Shown piece after piece: positions 25,285-35,770 of a stretch of DNA of 64,000 bases. The notes beneath the pieces were generated by a model. That model searched no databases, had not been told where the DNA came from, and saw only the letters and a list, made by a program, of their open reading frames with translations. Both the position numbers and the translations under genes were made by a program. Origin of the DNA: Sipunculus nudus (Eukaryota > Annelida > Sipuncula > Golfingiida > Sipunculidae); contig CM049322.1 in the NCBI GenBank assembly GCA_026874595.1, positions 21,921,400-21,985,399 of the forward strand, read 5' to 3'. How positions within the stretch are numbered: position 1 is the stretch's first letter; each line of letters starts with the position of its first letter.

Positions 25285-25935
25285 GTGAGTTAATAGCTTA
25301 TTTTTTATCATTATAGTTTTATTGTTTTGAATTTCCATTAGAAAAAAAGCATAAGCCAAATTGATCAGTGACCTATACAATAATGCTGATTGTAGATTGT
25401 CAGTTTTCCTCGAACTTTATTATTACCCAACCAAGACAGAAGTCTCCCTCTCAAAACAAAACCTAAAAAGTCTCCAATGCCATCGTGAAGTTACCTTTGT
25501 ACACACCCCTTTCACAGTTCAATGATCATGAAATATCTATTAAAATTATTATGTATTCAATTGCCAGATCCTTGTGCAGGAGGATATTCCTTTTATCTTG
25601 CGGATATGGGCAAGATAAAAACTGGGTCTTGTTATAAAACTCTTAAGAAACCGTTGTCGTGGGAAGCCGCTCGGAAAGAATGCCTGAAATCAGGAGGTGA
25701 TCTGGTCAGTCTCGAGACGAAAAGAGAAATCGACCATGTCATAAAAAGTCTGAAGAAGAATGGTATGTATACCGCACATTCTGTCAGCACATGATGGTTT
25801 CTTCATTGTTAAAGTCTTTCAAAAATATCTTCTTCTGGTTAATATTAAACTAATGAGCCCGTTATCGTTAGTATATTAGTCGGAGAGATATATGCTTCTT
25901 GTTATTATAGTTGTTTTTTATATGTTATACCAAGG

Positions 25936-25979
<44 letters not shown>

Positions 25980-28271
25980 TTGTACAGAAAGCAATGTCGG
26001 AACTTTCTGTGTCTGGTAGAAGGGCTTGGTGGAAGCACCGTTAGTAATGTCCTTATGTGTGTATACACCTATCCATCGAGGACCCTCTGCATTTAACCTG
26101 TAATAAACACGTACATTACCATTGAACGACAACATAAAGAGGTCTGCATGGACACTATACACAACATTTAACTGCCCAGGATAATTATTGGTCCGAAACC
26201 AGATATTAAAGAAAGCGGAATACCATAAAAAATCTGACGCAATTTTTTCTATGCCTTCGCTAATGGTATCATATGCACCTATTGTCACTTAGGACGAATT
26301 CCTTTGTACATGGGTTCGAAAGGAAAAAATGGGCTGAGAACGTCAGTAAAATAAGGCGCAGTACATGTAGCTGTAGGATGTTTAAAAATATGTACATGAA
26401 GCACAGTCAAGTTACTGTTATAGCGTGCAATGGAAGTCCAAGTTACTTTGAAAACATGTAATGTAAGTCCATGTTACGTGTAATATGAACCTACGTTTAA
26501 ATGAATGCAAGTTGAATCCTAATTACACTGCATAACATCATATAAAGTACACCTTAAAACAACTGTGATTACTGTATAAATCAAGAACAACTCCACCCAA
26601 GATTTATTAAACAGACGGGATATGTAGCCTCGTATCAGCTTTCGTGGGTTAATATAGGTTGCAAGTACAGAACTCGGCTGACCGTAGCCAGTGGTGTGCT
26701 CCCAGGTGTCATATATAGATCTCGTGTGATTGGTCCATGGTACTTTAAGACTATCATGTACAGATCTCGTTTGACCCTAGTCCATGGTACTTTTAGAATA
26801 TCATTGTTACGGAACATAATAACAACAGGTAGTCGTGACGAGCATAAATATTGTAACGAAGATTAAAAAAAATCAGAATTCGTAATACCAGGCAGCGTGA
26901 AATGTCTAGGGGAATGAATTAAGAAGTCAGTGGATTTTTGTTAACAAATAATTATAATTCATTCTTACAATACACTAAATCAATACAATTACACAGTATA
27001 ACAAATAAAATGTACAGTAGCAGAGTGTCCGGATCCTAGGCTTTTTTGAATACCACCACTGTCAAAACTCAACAAGTCCTTTAAAATATATAATCCAGAT
27101 GAGAAATTCACGTAAATCTTCTCAGAGAATAATAGTCCAATTCAATCCAAAAAACAATCTGTTGTAATCCAAAAGTGAAGTTCTGGTAATAGTCCCAAAG
27201 TTAAACTGAAGACTGAATAAAATCTATTACAACGTTCGAAGAATGTTTTTAAGTGCTGCACTTATCGGAAAGGTTCCCAAACTGACTCATACTCTTCCGT
27301 TTCCGCTGGAATATTTCTCTCTCTCCTCGCTCTAAACACAGTCCCTATTTATAACTTTTTATCGTAAATTCTAGTAATGGTAAACTCCATAGAACAATAT
27401 ACACGTTACAGGAACAGACTTAAAACATCTAGAACAAAGAACGCTGTGCTTTTACACCTCAGACCCCGCACGTGGGCCGGCCCGCCTCGCGCGTCTCCCA
27501 TGGCAACGGACATTGCTTGCCTAATAGACACATGCAACACTCCTGCGCACAATAAACCAGGGCCTGCCTTACACGAATCAGAATGTCAACAGACAGATGT
27601 AACATCATGTACAGATCTCTTTTGACCCTAGTCCATGGTACTTTAAGACTATCATGTACAGATCTCGTTTTACCCAAGTCCATGGTACTTTAAGACTATC
27701 ATGTACAGATCTCGTTTGACTCTATTCCCCGGTACTTTTAAACTATCATATACAAATCTCGTTTGACCCTAGTCCATGGTAGTTTTAGACTATCATGTAC
27801 AGATCTCGTTTGACCCTAGTCCATGGTACTTTATACTATCATGTACAGATCCCTGCCGACTGTGGTTCCTGGTATACGTTTAGATTATCATAGACAGTTT
27901 TCGGCTGATTGCGGCTAATTTTAGAGTTTCATGCACAGTTCTGGGCTGAATGTACTTCTTGGTGCACTTTTAGACCCTTATGGACATAACATGGCTGACT
28001 ATTGCCGAAGCTGTACGTTCAGACTTATTTTTCAGGTATTATGCATATGGGTGGAGTATGGGCTGGCGGAAAGTTCGAAAATGACACCTGGGAATGGGTG
28101 GCAACAGGAGAGGAGTTCAGCTTTACATACTGGGCACCAGGACAGCCGGTTCCGTTCACCATGTTTGCTGAGAACTACCTGTTCTTGGATCCAAACTCCT
28201 TCCGTTGGTACCGGGGGTGGCAAGTAACGCCCGCAATAGGAATATGTGAGAAAAAAGCCAGCTGTTCTTAA
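25065..28271 (+). CDS. Lectin gene 2: secreted C-type lectin-like protein lacking the central disulfide (3 exons)
   Basis: Predicted secreted lectin-like protein of 216 residues. Exons 25065-25284, 25568-25762 and 28036-28271. Both introns are GT-AG and phase 1, so the frame joins cleanly to a TAA. The signal peptide and a short cysteine-bearing N-terminal region (HPCHGVCQAGC, one NIT glycosylation sequon) precede a long-form C-type lectin domain: GSCYK, KECLKSGGDLVSLET, GGVWAGG, WEWVATGEEF, YWAPGQPVPF and IGICEK. The usual central cysteine pair is gone (NYLFLD where NC is expected, and no cysteine before IGICEK), and no EPN/QPD or WND calcium motif remains. Ligand binding may be non-canonical. 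The large second intron holds a minisatellite, a solo LTR and an antisense open frame. Confidence 0.85.
25568..25762 (+). CDS. Lectin gene 2, exon 2 (N-terminal half of C-type lectin domain)
   Basis: 195 nt, phase 1 at both ends; acceptor ATTGCCAG, donor GTATGT. Encodes DPCAGGYSFYL, GSCYK, then the helix with KECLKSGGDLVSLETKRE. Corresponds to exon 3 of lectin gene 1 in position, phase and motifs. Confidence 0.88.
25936..25977. repeat. (AT)n microsatellite
   Basis: About 20 AT units within intron 2 of lectin gene 2. Confidence 0.93.
25980..26288 (-). other. Unrecognised antisense open frame inside lectin gene 2 intron
   Basis: About 100 codons are open on the minus strand, with a protein-like composition (for example WFRTNNYPGQLNVVYSV and GPRWIGVYTHKD). 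There is no in-frame ATG: a TAA lies directly upstream of a GTG, and a possible acceptor AG just before it would make it an internal exon. The frame runs into an (AT)n tract. No family was recognised. It could be an exon of an unseen minus-strand gene, a retroposed fragment, or chance. Confidence 0.3.
26650..26804 (+). repeat. 47-bp minisatellite, left part
   Basis: About three units containing ATCATGTACAGATCTCGT and CCCTAGTCCATGGTACTTT. The array is interrupted by the LTR at 26805-27604 and continues at 27605. Confidence 0.85.
26805..27604 (-). mobile_element. Solo LTR, copy 1 (about 800 bp)
   Basis: Begins TGTTACGG and ends TGTAACA, flanked by TCAT on both sides (26801-26804 and 27605-27608), as expected for an LTR retroelement insertion. 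Read on the minus strand it has a TATA-like TTATAAATAGGG near 27350, which suggests minus orientation. It shares many blocks with the second copy at 62991-63811 (for example AAATGTCTAGGGGAA and ACACTAAATCAATACAATTA). No internal coding region or second LTR is present, so it is most likely a solo LTR left by recombination. Confidence 0.8.
27605..27960 (+). repeat. 47-bp minisatellite, right part
   Basis: About seven units of the same repeat as 26650-26804, becoming degenerate toward 27960 (GACAGTTTTCGGCTGA variants). The acceptor of lectin exon 3 follows 75 bp later. Confidence 0.85.
28036..28271 (+). CDS. Lectin gene 2, exon 3 (C-terminal half of C-type lectin domain)
   Basis: 236 nt. Acceptor TTATTTTTCAG; stop TAA at 28269-28271. 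Encodes GGVWAGGKF, WEWVATG, YWAPGQPVPF, NYLFLD and IGICEKKASC. Compared with lectin gene 1, the two cysteines of the inner disulfide are absent while the outer one (ICEK) is kept. The exon is identical in length to lectin gene 1 exon 4. Confidence 0.85.
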
Positions 28272-28700
28272 ATGACTGGACCAAAACCAACAATTATACA
28301 CACACCAAGATTATCATTCCCGAATCTCGTACATGTGAGAAAGTATGGTCAAATTAAAAACCAAATTATTGGATTTATCTGTTGCGTGTGCCAAATGGGT
28401 AAAAAAGTACGATTTCTAAAAAACGACAGGACTGAAATCTTTCAGACAGTGTACCGACAACGGCCGACCGGCATCACGCAAAGATAATATATAACACAAT
28501 ACAGCGCTATCTGTTTATCTGTAACTACATTTTATGTTAATTGAGAGGATTGATCAGTAGCTGTGAATAAGGGAAATATGCAAAATAACATGATTGCTTT
28601 AACATGTGTTGTTACGTGTTTTGGTTGTGACTCTCACGTTTGTTGACTCCCACGTGTTCTTGTTGACTCGCGCGTTTGTTGTTCGGCTCCCCTTTTGTAT

Positions 28701-28801
<101 letters not shown>

Positions 28802-29035
28802 ATACACAACCTCCCGATTGCTGGTCGTTTGCGCTACCACTTTAGTTATTCCCCTTTGAGCCAGGTCACTTTTATAGGAACCAGCGAACTGACATCTTAG
28901 TAACGACGTCAGAGTACTAGCTGCATATGTGGACACATCGTGTAAGCAACCAATAGGGAGAACTGAAGGCCATATATTATGGAGAGATTCTGGTTCTTTG
29001 TATACAGATAGATCAGTATACAGACAGATACACGG

Positions 29036-29300
29036 ATACACGGTGTTGTTCGTCGGGGGTGGTCTTAATACTGGATACACGGTGTTGTTCATCGGGGGCG
29101 GTCATAATACTGGATGCACGGTGTTGTTCATCGGGGCGGTCATAATACTGGATACACGGTGTTGTTCATCGGGGGCGGTCATAATACTGGATACACGATG
29201 TTGTTCATCGGGGGCGGTCATAATACTGGATACACGGTGTTGTTCATCGGGGGCGGTCATAATACTGGATACACGGTGTTGTTCTTCGGGGGCGGCCATA
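29036..29300 (+). repeat. 39-bp minisatellite, 6-7 units
   Basis: Units of ATACTGGATACACGGTGTTG plus TTCATCGGGGGCGGTCATA, nearly identical. Because 39 is a multiple of three, reading frames stay open on both strands (13-residue protein repeats). No flanking evidence supports a gene. Confidence 0.9.
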
Positions 29301-29559
29301 ATATAGATACAGGTTGTTGGTCAGGAACCCTCCTGCTTCACCCGTTGGTAATTAGCGCGACTTGGTTTAGTTTTATCATATACATCGTCACGCGTTTACT
29401 GGAAAATAACAGGTGATATTGTGTACCTGCATCATATTAAATACATAAATATCTTCAAAAAGGATTTGGTACATTGCTCAAGGTTTTACTATATATCTAC
29501 TGTTTTAAAATCTGTCTAAAATGTCTAGAATCTGGATATTTTTACAGTTAGTGCTTCTT

Positions 29560-29660
29560 CTACATTGCTAGGGAATCTTCCACGTTGCCAGGTAATCTTT
29601 TACGTTTCTATGTACTTCTTCTATATTGCAAGGTTTATCTTCTGCCTTGGTAGGTACCAG
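29560..29660 (+). repeat. ~27-bp minisatellite, diverged
   Basis: About four units of the type CTTCTACATTGC(T/C)AGGTAAT. Confidence 0.6.
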
Positions 29661-30149
29661 CTAAAATTAAAAAAAAAATCCATTTATTAAAATATATGAA
29701 TTGCAAGGATTATATCCGAAATAAATAGCCTGATACCGAGCATCAGAACAAAATGGTGTCATATATGATTGTGATTTTGGGAATAGCAGTTCTATATCTT
29801 CATGCACATGAAGCAACTAAAACGGCTGGGATGTCAATATAAAAGTCTACAGTCGGAGAGGCATTAGCCATTACGTATTACGTCGAATGTTTATACGTAC
29901 AGTTACACCTCAGATGTTTCACTTCATTCTGATAATCTGTGACGCAAAACATAACGAGAGACACATGATGTAGACTGGTTCCTGGCGAGTGGCAGCGGTT
30001 TGCCCTGATTTGGTTGCACTGTACAAAAACACAGACACACATAAATACGCGACAAGCGAAAGGCTATTGATGTACGCAATGAAACAACAAATCCACCTGA
30101 TTGGTCCTCAGAAATATTTCTGAACCAACAAAGACGTCGCAAGTCCGTC

Positions 30150-30530
30150 TGTCAAAACCGTGGAAGACATCACTAGGATATCTGTCTAAACTACAATGCA
30201 TCACTTGCCTGCTTAATTCTTTAAAGATATCACTAGTCATTTTGTTTAAACCTTACATACATCAATAGCCTTTCCAATCTAGTCCGTAAATACATCACTA
30301 GCATGTCTTTCTAATCCTTGATAGAAACCACTAGCCCCTCTGTCTAAACCATTCGAGACATCACTAACATGTCTATCTGGTCCTTAAAACTTCTTTTAAA
30401 GATATTTCAAGTCAATCTGTCTGATTATATTGGACATCGCTAGCCTATCTGTCTATAAGTCTTTAAGATTTCACTAGCCCATATGGCCTACCTTAAAATA
30501 CATCACTCGCCTAGTTTTCCTTACAGCCGA
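30150..30530 (+). repeat. ~40-bp minisatellite, strongly diverged
   Basis: About nine units with ACATCACTAGCC and TCTGTCTAAACC motifs. It lies on the 3' side of Ig block A. Confidence 0.7.
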
Positions 30531-30739
30531 CTCATTAAGATCATATAACACCTTGAAACTGTAAACCCTTCTATTATGTCCTCAAGTTAAAAGGGCTACA
30601 CATAGATGAATCAAGTGAATGAGAAACAGATGGTCTGCAGTGTATACGTCACTTACATATTATCTTCAGCAATCGCATCACTTAGATATGATCTGTAGAA
30701 AATATGACATCCACAGATGACATGAAGTATACACGACAA

Positions 30740-30758
30740 CCCCCCCCCCCCCCCCCCC
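30740..30758. repeat. poly(C) homopolymer
   Basis: Nineteen consecutive C. Confidence 0.9.
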
Positions 30759-30769
30759 GTTTGCATATA

Positions 30770-31250
30770 GGTTTTATTCATGAAGACATGGTTAGAGATC
30801 TGACCCTGCGAGGTCACCAGGTTCCAAACTCATCAAAGTTATTTTTAGGAAAAATCAATGTTTCAAATTTCGGAGGAAAATATCAAACCCCCCAAAAAGA
30901 AATCACATTCAAAAGACAATAACTATAATTTGGCTGATTTGACCTTGAAGATATTGGTCAAGGTCACCAGCTTTTAAAGTTTTTCGAGAGCATTTTAGAA
31001 ACAAACGGTGTACCTAATTTGAGGACAAAATGTGAAATAAGCTAAAAGGTATGGGCTTCAAAATGATTTTCCATTTCGGCAGATTTGACCTTAAAGAATA
31101 AGGTCAAGGTCACCGGGTTTCAAAGTCCTCCGAGAATTTAGTAGGAACCATTAGCGTATCAAATTTTGGCGGAAAATATGCTGCCTTTCAAAAGTCGTGT
31201 TCACAATATAACCAAAACAGATTACATTTCGGCAGATTTGAGCTCACTTT
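30770..31250 (+). repeat. Tandem repeat, ~145-bp unit, about 3 copies
   Basis: Each unit has CATTTCGGCAGATTTGACCT, AAGGTCAAGGTCACC and a TCAAATTT(C/T)GG(A/C)GGAAAATAT block. Units are diverged. Confidence 0.75.
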
Positions 31251-31911
31251 TTTAATTAAACTTTACAATGAAATAGTAGCATATAGTCTGGCGTTCACAT
31301 ATTTTATTTTTATAATAACATTCATATTATATTTAGTTCCTGAGTCGTCATAACTCATTTCAAGACATTATCGGGTTAATGAGAAGATCAACTGAAAGGA
31401 GGAGTATTCGGTAATGAGACGGCTTAACAAGCTCATTTCGACAAAAGGTCGTAAGCTTAAGTTAGGCAAAAATGTCCATATGTACTTAATGCTCAGGTAT
31501 TTCTAATGACGTTTTCTTACACACAGGCAGTAAGAGAAAGAGGTTTCATATTTACGGTATAAGTCGGTCGGATTATTTATGTATGCTTAGTCCAGAAATC
31601 CGTAACCATGTATCGAAATCAGGGGAAAGCTAAATAGCAGATAGCAGAAATTAGAAAGTATTCACCTTAATACTCCCGATAAGATACAAATTATGTTATC
31701 GTTTCTACCGAGCTGGCCATAGAGGATGACGTGTATGTTACATATTTTTTGTCAGGTTCAGTGAGGCATTGTTCAGCCCTGAGTAAATACATTGGATGAT
31801 GATCAACCCATTGAAAATTATTTATATCAGTTTCTGCTTGGTAATCTTGCCGCTTTCGTAATCTGGTCATACCTACCTGGCATGGACATACGAATCTCAC
31901 TGAAAACTTAC

Positions 31912-32059
31912 CCACAGTAAAATTTATCCCGGACTGTATCCGTTGAGTCTCACCGATGATATTCGTGGCCCGACATTCCCACTCATTCTCGCCAATCATT
32001 GGCTGCTCCGTGACCAGGGTTGGGCCGGATATGATCCCCGTCCCGCTGTAAGGGGGCAC
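31912..32059 (-). CDS. Ig block A, exon Ig3b (second half of Ig domain 3)
   Basis: 148 nt. Acceptor GCTGACAG (phase 0), donor GTAAGT (phase 1). Encodes [29 protein letters not shown] with the C-terminal Ig cysteine in the WECRATN motif, and INFTVG. The frame stays open for about 70 codons past the donor to a stop at 31691, so intron retention would add a tail rich in charged residues and tyrosines. Near-identical in plan to the exon at 49408-49555. Confidence 0.88.
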
Positions 32060-32129
32060 CTGTCAGCAAACACCGATGATTAAGATAATACAGAGTGGCC
32101 TAAAGTCAACAGGTAAGAAATGGTTAAAC

Positions 32130-32278
<149 letters not shown>

Positions 32279-32518
32279 CATGCAAATCAAGGAAGATGTG
32301 CTGAATACTTCGAGATAAAATATTACATAGTCTCTGAGTTTTAACTGTTTCTAAATGTTCATTGTGTGATCTGGATAAGTGCCGTTTTCTTACTCAACAA
32401 AATGTAGATGGTTGTGTATCATATTTTGTGTGGGAAGAGGGAATATTACCTCATTTACATGAGCATCAACGATATAAAGGTAATACTTATATCAACAGTT
32501 TGAGAACTGTGTACTGAC

Positions 32519-32634
32519 CGTTATCGGAACCCAGTTGAAGCTGGGCTCCGGGTTCCCCTTTGCGGTACAGTTGATGTGTTCCCCGACGAAATATGAAGTC
32601 TTCCTCGGCGATATCTCGATATCTCGCACAGGGA
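32519..32634 (-). CDS. Ig block A, exon Ig3a (first half of Ig domain 3)
   Basis: 116 nt, phase 1 in, phase 0 out (donor GTCAGT). Encodes PVRDIEISPRKTSYFVGEHI, then NCTAKGNPEPSFNW, with the first Ig cysteine and the conserved core tryptophan. Very similar to 52135-52250. Confidence 0.9.
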
Positions 32635-33239
32635 CTGTTGAATAAACACAGTTTTTATCATTTTATCATAATTTTATATTAAAGAACTCTGTTCATATTT
32701 CCTTCAACATGACACTCACACAACTTTATTTGTCGTAGTTTGGTCATATATCAAGCAAGAAGAAGCTACAATAACTTCCTGCAAAAAGCTACTGTCATGG
32801 TAATCGCTGAAACAAATCTGATTATTATATTTATGTGAGTCTTGCTTAGCAAATACTAAGTTGTTATTGTAAAAAAATATTTCTCCATATTTTAATCGTC
32901 TCGAAAAAGTAAATATATTAGATATATAAATTGTAAACAAGACAAGAAAATGCACGCAGGGTGACAATGTGAAATCGTTGTCATTAAAGCAGTTCCAATG
33001 CTTTTGCCATATTGAATAGATAGCGAATATTCTCGCTTGTTCAGTTAAAAAAGGTTTATACCTATAGCATATGTGAATGTGTTCTTTCATAGCCACCAAT
33101 GTGGAAAAACAATATAGAAATGTCGACTGTTTCTCAATGAATTCAATTTACTTCTTTAATTTCTTGAATATTCTTGAAAAAAATTGTACATCTGGCCTAC
33201 GTATTTGTTTAATACCTCCTTTTTCTTTGCGTGTATAAC

Positions 33240-33965
33240 AAGGCCTAGAGGCATAATGCGAATATGTGCAATACATATACACCAGGTAGAATGCTTCAAT
33301 GCTGGACCATTACTTTTCAAGTGCATGTGTTACATGAATATGAACAATACAAGTACTAAACATTTTGAACAAGAACCATTTACACAAACATCACTGCTGA
33401 AATTCTGGCACTGGTGCACACAACACAAAAATTATTGTAGCTTGCACCACCAGTCTTGTATACGACGAAGCTATCAGTGATGTATAAATATGCCCAATTT
33501 CAGGCTGATATATCAAACTTCTCCTGAGAAATGAGCAGGGGCATACACTATGCAAAAAAATATTGTAGATGGCGCAACCAGTCTTGTATACGACAAAACT
33601 AATTGATATGTATAAATATTCCCTATTTCAGGCCAATATATCAAATTCCTCCGGAGAAATAAGCAGACACATACACTGTGGAAAAGTCATTGTATGTGGC
33701 GACACCTGTTTTGTGAACGATAAGGCCATCAAAACACATACACATGTCAAAGTATCAGGCCAATACATCGAACTTCTCTTGAGTCTGACGCACTGGGCTG
33801 ACTGGGCTAAGCAGGCACATACACTGTGCAAAAGTAATTGTAGGTGGCGACACCTGTCTTGTTAACGAGAAAGCCATCAAAGACAAATAGACAGGTCAAA
33901 AAAGCAGGCCCATACATCAAACTTACCTGGAGTCTGATGCATGGAGCTGACCAGGCTTAGGTGAG
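33240..33965 (+). repeat. Tandem repeat, ~140-bp unit, about 4 copies
   Basis: Units contain CATACACTGTGCAAAAGTAA, TGTAGGTGGCGACACCTGTC and GGCCAATACATC. Moderately diverged, between exons Ig3a and Ig2b of block A. Confidence 0.75.
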
Positions 33966-34004
33966 AAAGGCAGTTGCCCCGAGTGAACTGTGACAAATTG
34001 CTGC

Positions 34005-34390
34005 CTCAAGCTTCTGCACTGAGTGAACTCTTGACCTGCACCTGGTTAGACTGAATGGAATTTGACCTGTACCTGGCCGCACTGGGTGAACTCTTGACCC
34101 GTTGCTTAATCTGACACAGTTGGCAGTCTGTCAGAGCTATAAATAGATCCAGACTGACCTTTGACGGCAAATCTGATGCAGTGGGCAGTCTGCAAAAGTT
34201 ATAAATAAAATACATCTACTGCACTGAGGGAACTCTTGACCTATACCTTGCTGCACTGAGTGAACCCTTGACATGTTCTCTAATCTGATACAGTTGTCAG
34301 TCTGCCAAAGCTCTAAAAATAGATTCAAGCTGACCTTTGGGTTGTTACCAAATATGAAATAGGTGGCAATCTGCCAAGCTATTTATAATA
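34005..34390 (+). repeat. Diverged tandem repeat with TGCACTGAGTGAACTCTTGACC core
   Basis: Two larger units (about 34085 and 34250) with internal short repeats, sharing ATCTGATACAGTTG and CTATAAATAGAT(C/T)CA. No gene is seen. Confidence 0.6.
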
Positions 34391-34559
34391 ACAGACACAA
34401 TCTCGACCTGTTGGTTAATCTGTTAACTCATACTGAAAGACGCTAAAATGCTTTTTTTTCAAGCTGATGTATTCGTAAGATGTTTTATAAAAATGTAAAG
34501 AATAATAAAAGATGCAGTCCTTTCATTTTTATAAATCTATAAATTGTGCCGAAAATCAT

Positions 34560-35770
34560 TTAAGTAAATTTGGCCACTTAAGAATCATGTTTGTTCAATG
34601 TTACATAAATTGAAACAACAGTTTTGCAGAGGGAGACTACTGCAGCCCTCAATTTGAAATAGGCTTACTAATGGCTTCAAGACCAACTTAACCTTTCTAT
34701 GACTCTACCAAAAATCGATAAAACGAACCTATTCTTATACAATTAAAAACCCTATCCTAGAATATTCTTGTAAAAATTAAACCATTCAGCTTGACAGTTT
34801 CATCATAAATCATATTTAAGCTGGAAATGGCTCAAATTTTAAGATTTCTTACCATAAAAAAAATAGATCGATGTATATGGCGCCACAACAACTGCAATTT
34901 CAAATACGAGTCACGGGACCAACATTTGCACAAGATTTAGTTATCCTAGCTCCTATGGTTTCTAAGATTTTTAATTTACTTGCCAAATGACTAATTTCAA
35001 ATTCCCTCACTCGGCCAAAATTCATCAAAGCAAAACTATTTGAACAAACTTGAGAGAGCTGGTCTCTGATTTATGTGAAATATTAAACCATTTAGCTGAT
35101 TGATTTCAGAGAAGGTTTTCAAATGTTTTTTTTTTAGCTTTTCCCCCATAAAATGTAAGTTAATGCAGGTGGCACCACAAAACACTCGATCCCACAACAT
35201 TTAATATGTGACAAATTTTGCATAAAATTTGGGGATGCTAGCTCCTGCTTTTCCTGAGAAATTTTTGATTAATGTACTGATAACCGATAACCCCGGTACA
35301 GAAAAGGTCGACGCAGTTGGCGCCACCAATACCTTAATTTCAAATATAACTCATGCGACCAATATTTTCATAAAATTTGATGATGTTAGCTCAAGCCATT
35401 TCTGAAACTATAATTTTAGTATCCTTTTTTTGGCCAGATAATCTAGTTCAGCTTTCTGTAACTTGGCCAAAATTCACTCAACTGGAACCATTCGAACAAA
35501 CTTAAGAAAGAGTGTTTCAGGTCTTATTTCTGTGAAATATTGAATGCTTTGGCTTGACATTTTCGGAGAAGCTTTTTAAGGTTTTTATAAGCTTTTCCCC
35601 TATAAAATCTAAGTAAATGCAGATAGCAAAAAATAAGCAAAATCCGACAGATTTTTAAGAAGACTGTTTTTTTGCATGAAGTTAGGTTATGCTAGCTCCA
35701 GCCGTTTTCAAGGTAGTATTGGTTAACGTACAGACGAAGGCCGACGCACGACTCCGCACCATCGCATAAG
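34560..35770 (+). repeat. Diverged tandem repeat, ~400-bp unit, about 3 copies
   Basis: Blocks such as TGTGAAATATT(A/G)AA, AAGCTTTTCCCC(C/T)ATAAAAT and GGCGCCAC(C/A)A recur at about 34870, 35140 and 35590. It ends in GACGAAGGCCGACGCACGAC, a terminus that recurs widely in mollusc repeats as far as I recall. Possibly a tandem or nested transposon. Confidence 0.5.
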
